DNA of 64,000 bases from NCBI RefSeq assembly GCF_013364275.1, contig NZ_CP054932.1, positions 7,006,001 through 7,070,000 of the forward strand, in the 5' to 3' direction. The translations under genes and the position numbers were made by a program. Below the pieces are notes generated by a model. It did no database searches and had not been told where the DNA came from. It saw only the letters and a program-made list of their open reading frames with translations. This DNA is from Actinomadura sp. NAK00032. GTDB lineage: Bacteria > Actinomycetota > Actinomycetes > Streptosporangiales > Streptosporangiaceae. Below are positions 62,029 to 64,000 of this stretch, piece after piece. Position 1 is the first letter of the stretch, and each line of letters begins with the position of its first letter.

Positions 62029-64000
62029 TCAGGTCCCGTGCTTCTCGATCCGCACTTCGGGCAGCATCCGGGCCAGGGGCCGCGGGAGCCACCAGGCGCG
62101 GCGGCCGAGCAGGCGCATCGCCGCGGGGACGAGCAGGCAGCGGATGATGACGGCGTCCACGAAGACGGCGACCGCCATGCCGAAGCCGGTCTGCTGCAGC
62201 AGCCGCTCGGGGCTCAGCATGAAGGCGCCGAAGACGACGACCATGATGGCGCCGGCGGCGGTGATGACCGAGCCGGTGTGGGCGAGCCCTTCGCGGACGG
62301 CGTGCGCCGCGTCGCCGGTGCGCCGCCACTCCTCGCGCATCCTGGAGACCAGGAAGATCTCGTAGTCCATGGACAGGCCGAAGACCACGGCGAACACCAT
62401 CACCGGCAGGTACGCCTCGATGGGGGCGGGTTCGACGCCGAACAGGCCGTGCTGGAACACCAGCGTCATCGCGCCCAGCGCCGCGCCGATGCTGAGCAGG
62501 TTCAGCAGGGCCGCCTTGAGCGGGATGAGCACCGACCGGAACACCATCATGAGCAGGAGCAGCGACAGGCCGACGACGAGGGCGACGAACAGCGGCATGC
62601 GGTCGGCGACCTTGGCCGCGTAGTCCTCGGCGGCGGCCGTCGTCCCGCCGATGGCGTACCGCGCTCCGGTCTGCGCCTCCAGTCGCGGCAGGACGTCGCC
62701 GCGCAGCCGCGAGACCAGGTCGGAGGTCTCCTTCGCCTGCGGTGACGTCGTCGGGTACACGAGGACGGTGGCGATCTGCCGGTCGGCGGACGGCACGGGC
62801 GCGGCCGCGGCGCGGACGCCGGAGGTGCCGGTGAGGGCGCGGGACGCGGCGGCGGCCGCCTGCGCCGCGCCGTCCCGGCCGCCGTCGGCGACGAGCATCA
62901 GCGGGCCGTTGAACCCGGGGCCGAAGCCGTCCGCCAGCAGGTCGTAGGCCTTGCGGCTGGTGCTGTCGGGGGCGTCGTTGCCGGCGTCGGCGAAGCCGAG
63001 CCGCATGCCGAGGGCCGGTGCGGCCAGGGCGCCGAGCAGGACGCCGCCGGCGAGCAGGGCGGCGACGGGCCGGCGCTGCACGGCGGTGCCGACGCGGCGC
63101 CACAGCGCGCCCTCCTCGGCGCGGCCGCGGGCCGCGCGGCGGGCGGCGCGGGCGGGGAAGACGCGGGCGAAGCGGCGGCCGAAGACGCCGAGCAGGGCGG
63201 GCAGCAGGGTGAGTGAGGCGATCATGGTGGCGAGGACGGTCAGCGCGACCGACAGCGCCATGCCGCGCAGCGCCCCGAGGCCGAGGGCGACCAGGCCGAG
63301 CAGCGCGAGGATCACGGTGCAGCCGGCGAAGAACACCGAGCGGCCCGCCAGGTCCAGCGCCGTCGTGGTGGCGCGCTGGGAGGTGGCGCCGTTGACCAGT
63401 TCGGCGCGGTAGCGGGCGAAGACCAGCAGCGCGTAGTCGATGCCGACGCCGAGCCCGACGAGCATCATCACGTACGGCGTCCACTCGGCGATCGTGAACA
63501 GGTGCGAGGCCAGAATGATCGCGCCGAGCGTCGAGCCGACGGCGAACACCGCGGTCAGGATCGGCAGGCCCGCGGCGACCGCGGTACCGAACATCACCAC
63601 CAGGATCACCAGTGCCGCGAGGATGCCGACGCCCTCGGCCAGCCCGCCCTGGCCCGTGGCGAGCAGCCGGGCGGGCTCGCCGCCGAGCTCGACCCGGAGG
63701 CCGTCGCCCGCGGCGGTCCGCGCGGTGTCCAGGAGCTCCTCGGCGTCGGCGCGGGTCACCTCCTTGCCGGGGACCGTGAGCATCGCGGTGGCGTAGCCGG
63801 TGGTGCCGCCGGGCGCGATCGCGGACGCGTCCGCGTACGGGGCGTGGACCCGCGCGATCACCGGGAGCGCGGCGACCCTGTCGAGCATGCCGGTCACGCG
63901 GGCGCGGGTGGCCGGGTCGGTCAGGCCGGCGTCGCGGTGCAGGACGATCTGCACGGTGTCGCCCGCGCGGCCGGACCCGTGCGCGGTGAGCAGGTCGGCC
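62029..64000 (-). CDS. MMPL-family RND transporter (C-terminal part, gene runs off the right edge)
   Basis: At least 656 residues of an MMPL transporter; the N-terminus lies beyond base 64000. It contains a periplasmic loop domain, then helices with VMMLVGLGVGIDYALLVFARYR (the GxxxDY motif of the first permease half), a long charged cytosolic stretch (FPARAARRAARGRAEEG) and a second periplasmic domain. The second permease half has VFGLSMDYEIFLVSRMREEW. MMPL proteins move lipids or siderophores across the actinobacterial membrane by proton-motive force. The cargo cannot be told; no lipid-biosynthesis gene adjoins it here. Confidence 0.9.
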   Translation of the reverse strand, partial: ADLLTAHGSGRAGDTVQIVLHRDAGLTDPATRARVTGMLDRVAALPVIARVHAPYADASAIAPGGTTGYATAMLTVPGKEVTRADAEELLDTARTAAGDGLRVELGGEPARLLATGQGGLAEGVGILAALVILVVMFGTAVAAGLPILTAVFAVGSTLGAIILASHLFTIAEWTPYVMMLVGLGVGIDYALLVFARYRAELVNGATSQRATTTALDLAGRSVFFAGCTVILALLGLVALGLGALRGMALSVALTVLATMIASLTLLPALLGVFGRRFARVFPARAARRAARGRAEEGALWRRVGTAVQRRPVAALLAGGVLLGALAAPALGMRLGFADAGNDAPDSTSRKAYDLLADGFGPGFNGPLMLVADGGRDGAAQAAAAASRALTGTSGVRAAAAPVPSADRQIATVLVYPTTSPQAKETSDLVSRLRGDVLPRLEAQTGARYAIGGTTAAAEDYAAKVADRMPLFVALVVGLSLLLLMMVFRSVLIPLKAALLNLLSIGAALGAMTLVFQHGLFGVEPAPIEAYLPVMVFAVVFGLSMDYEIFLVSRMREEWRRTGDAAHAVREGLAHTGSVITAAGAIMVVVFGAFMLSPERLLQQTGFGMAVAVFVDAVIIRCLLVPAAMRLLGRRAWWLPRPLARMLPEVRIEKHGT

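Overview
The window is a 64-kb piece of a very GC-rich actinobacterial chromosome. Nearly every gene shows strong third-position GC, GTG/TTG starts are common, and ATGA start/stop overlaps couple many operons. Several families are typical of Streptosporangiales/Streptomycetales: DUF574 methyltransferases, SCO6745-like proteins, PucR regulators and DevR-type response regulators. Thermomonosporaceae (Actinomadura-like) is my best guess, but this is inference. No phage, IS element, CRISPR array, rRNA or tRNA was seen.

Layout. 1-3.3 kb: a surface-protein operon (WxL-like protein, DUF916 protein, and a membrane protein whose cytoplasmic tail looks like a helix-turn-helix domain). 3.3-15.3 kb: a hypoxia/dormancy-type island with an alcohol dehydrogenase, a cNMP-binding protein, a DevR/DosR-like regulator, a CtpF-like P-type ATPase, a CopD-like membrane protein and a NirK-like cupredoxin protein. 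It continues with an Acg-like nitroreductase, hemerythrin, nitronate monooxygenase, radical SAM/SPASM protein, PRC-barrel protein and a 56-aa membrane peptide. Several palindromes with the DosR-box spacing (GGGNC-N4-GNCCC) lie in its promoters. 15.3-20.5 kb: a ChvE-MmsA-MmsB type sugar ABC transporter with a LacI regulator. 20.5-22.7 kb: TetR/VOC pair with tandem operators, plus a membrane protein. 22.7-27.6 kb: araD-araA-araB with a second LacI regulator. The same LacI-type operator (TGTTAGCGCTAACA-like) precedes the ABC operon, araDAB and the second lacI, so the two loci are probably one L-arabinose regulon.

27.7-32.3 kb: MFS exporter, M20 amidohydrolase, divergent double-HTH Lrp regulator, SCO6745-like protein. 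32.5-39.8 kb: a selenocysteine formate dehydrogenase alpha subunit (in-frame UGA with a SECIS-like hairpin) convergent with the translationally coupled selA-selB-selD operon, so the gene that needs selenocysteine sits beside most of the machinery that inserts it. 40.0-45.4 kb: PucR/FasR-like regulator, coupled desaturase and fatty-acyl-AMP ligase, secreted lipase. 45.6-53.1 kb: MFS, HTH regulator, a divergent nitrilase-fold protein, TIG-domain membrane protein, secreted ExeM/NucH-type nuclease, small membrane protein, LLM oxidoreductase. 53.1-57.5 kb: GABA catabolism (gabT, divergent PucR-type gabR, aldehyde dehydrogenase). 57.5-64 kb: HSL-type esterase, membrane protein, DUF574 methyltransferase, two tandem paralogous membrane proteins with a glycine-zipper micro-ORF, a small membrane protein and the C-terminal part of an MMPL transporter running off the right edge.
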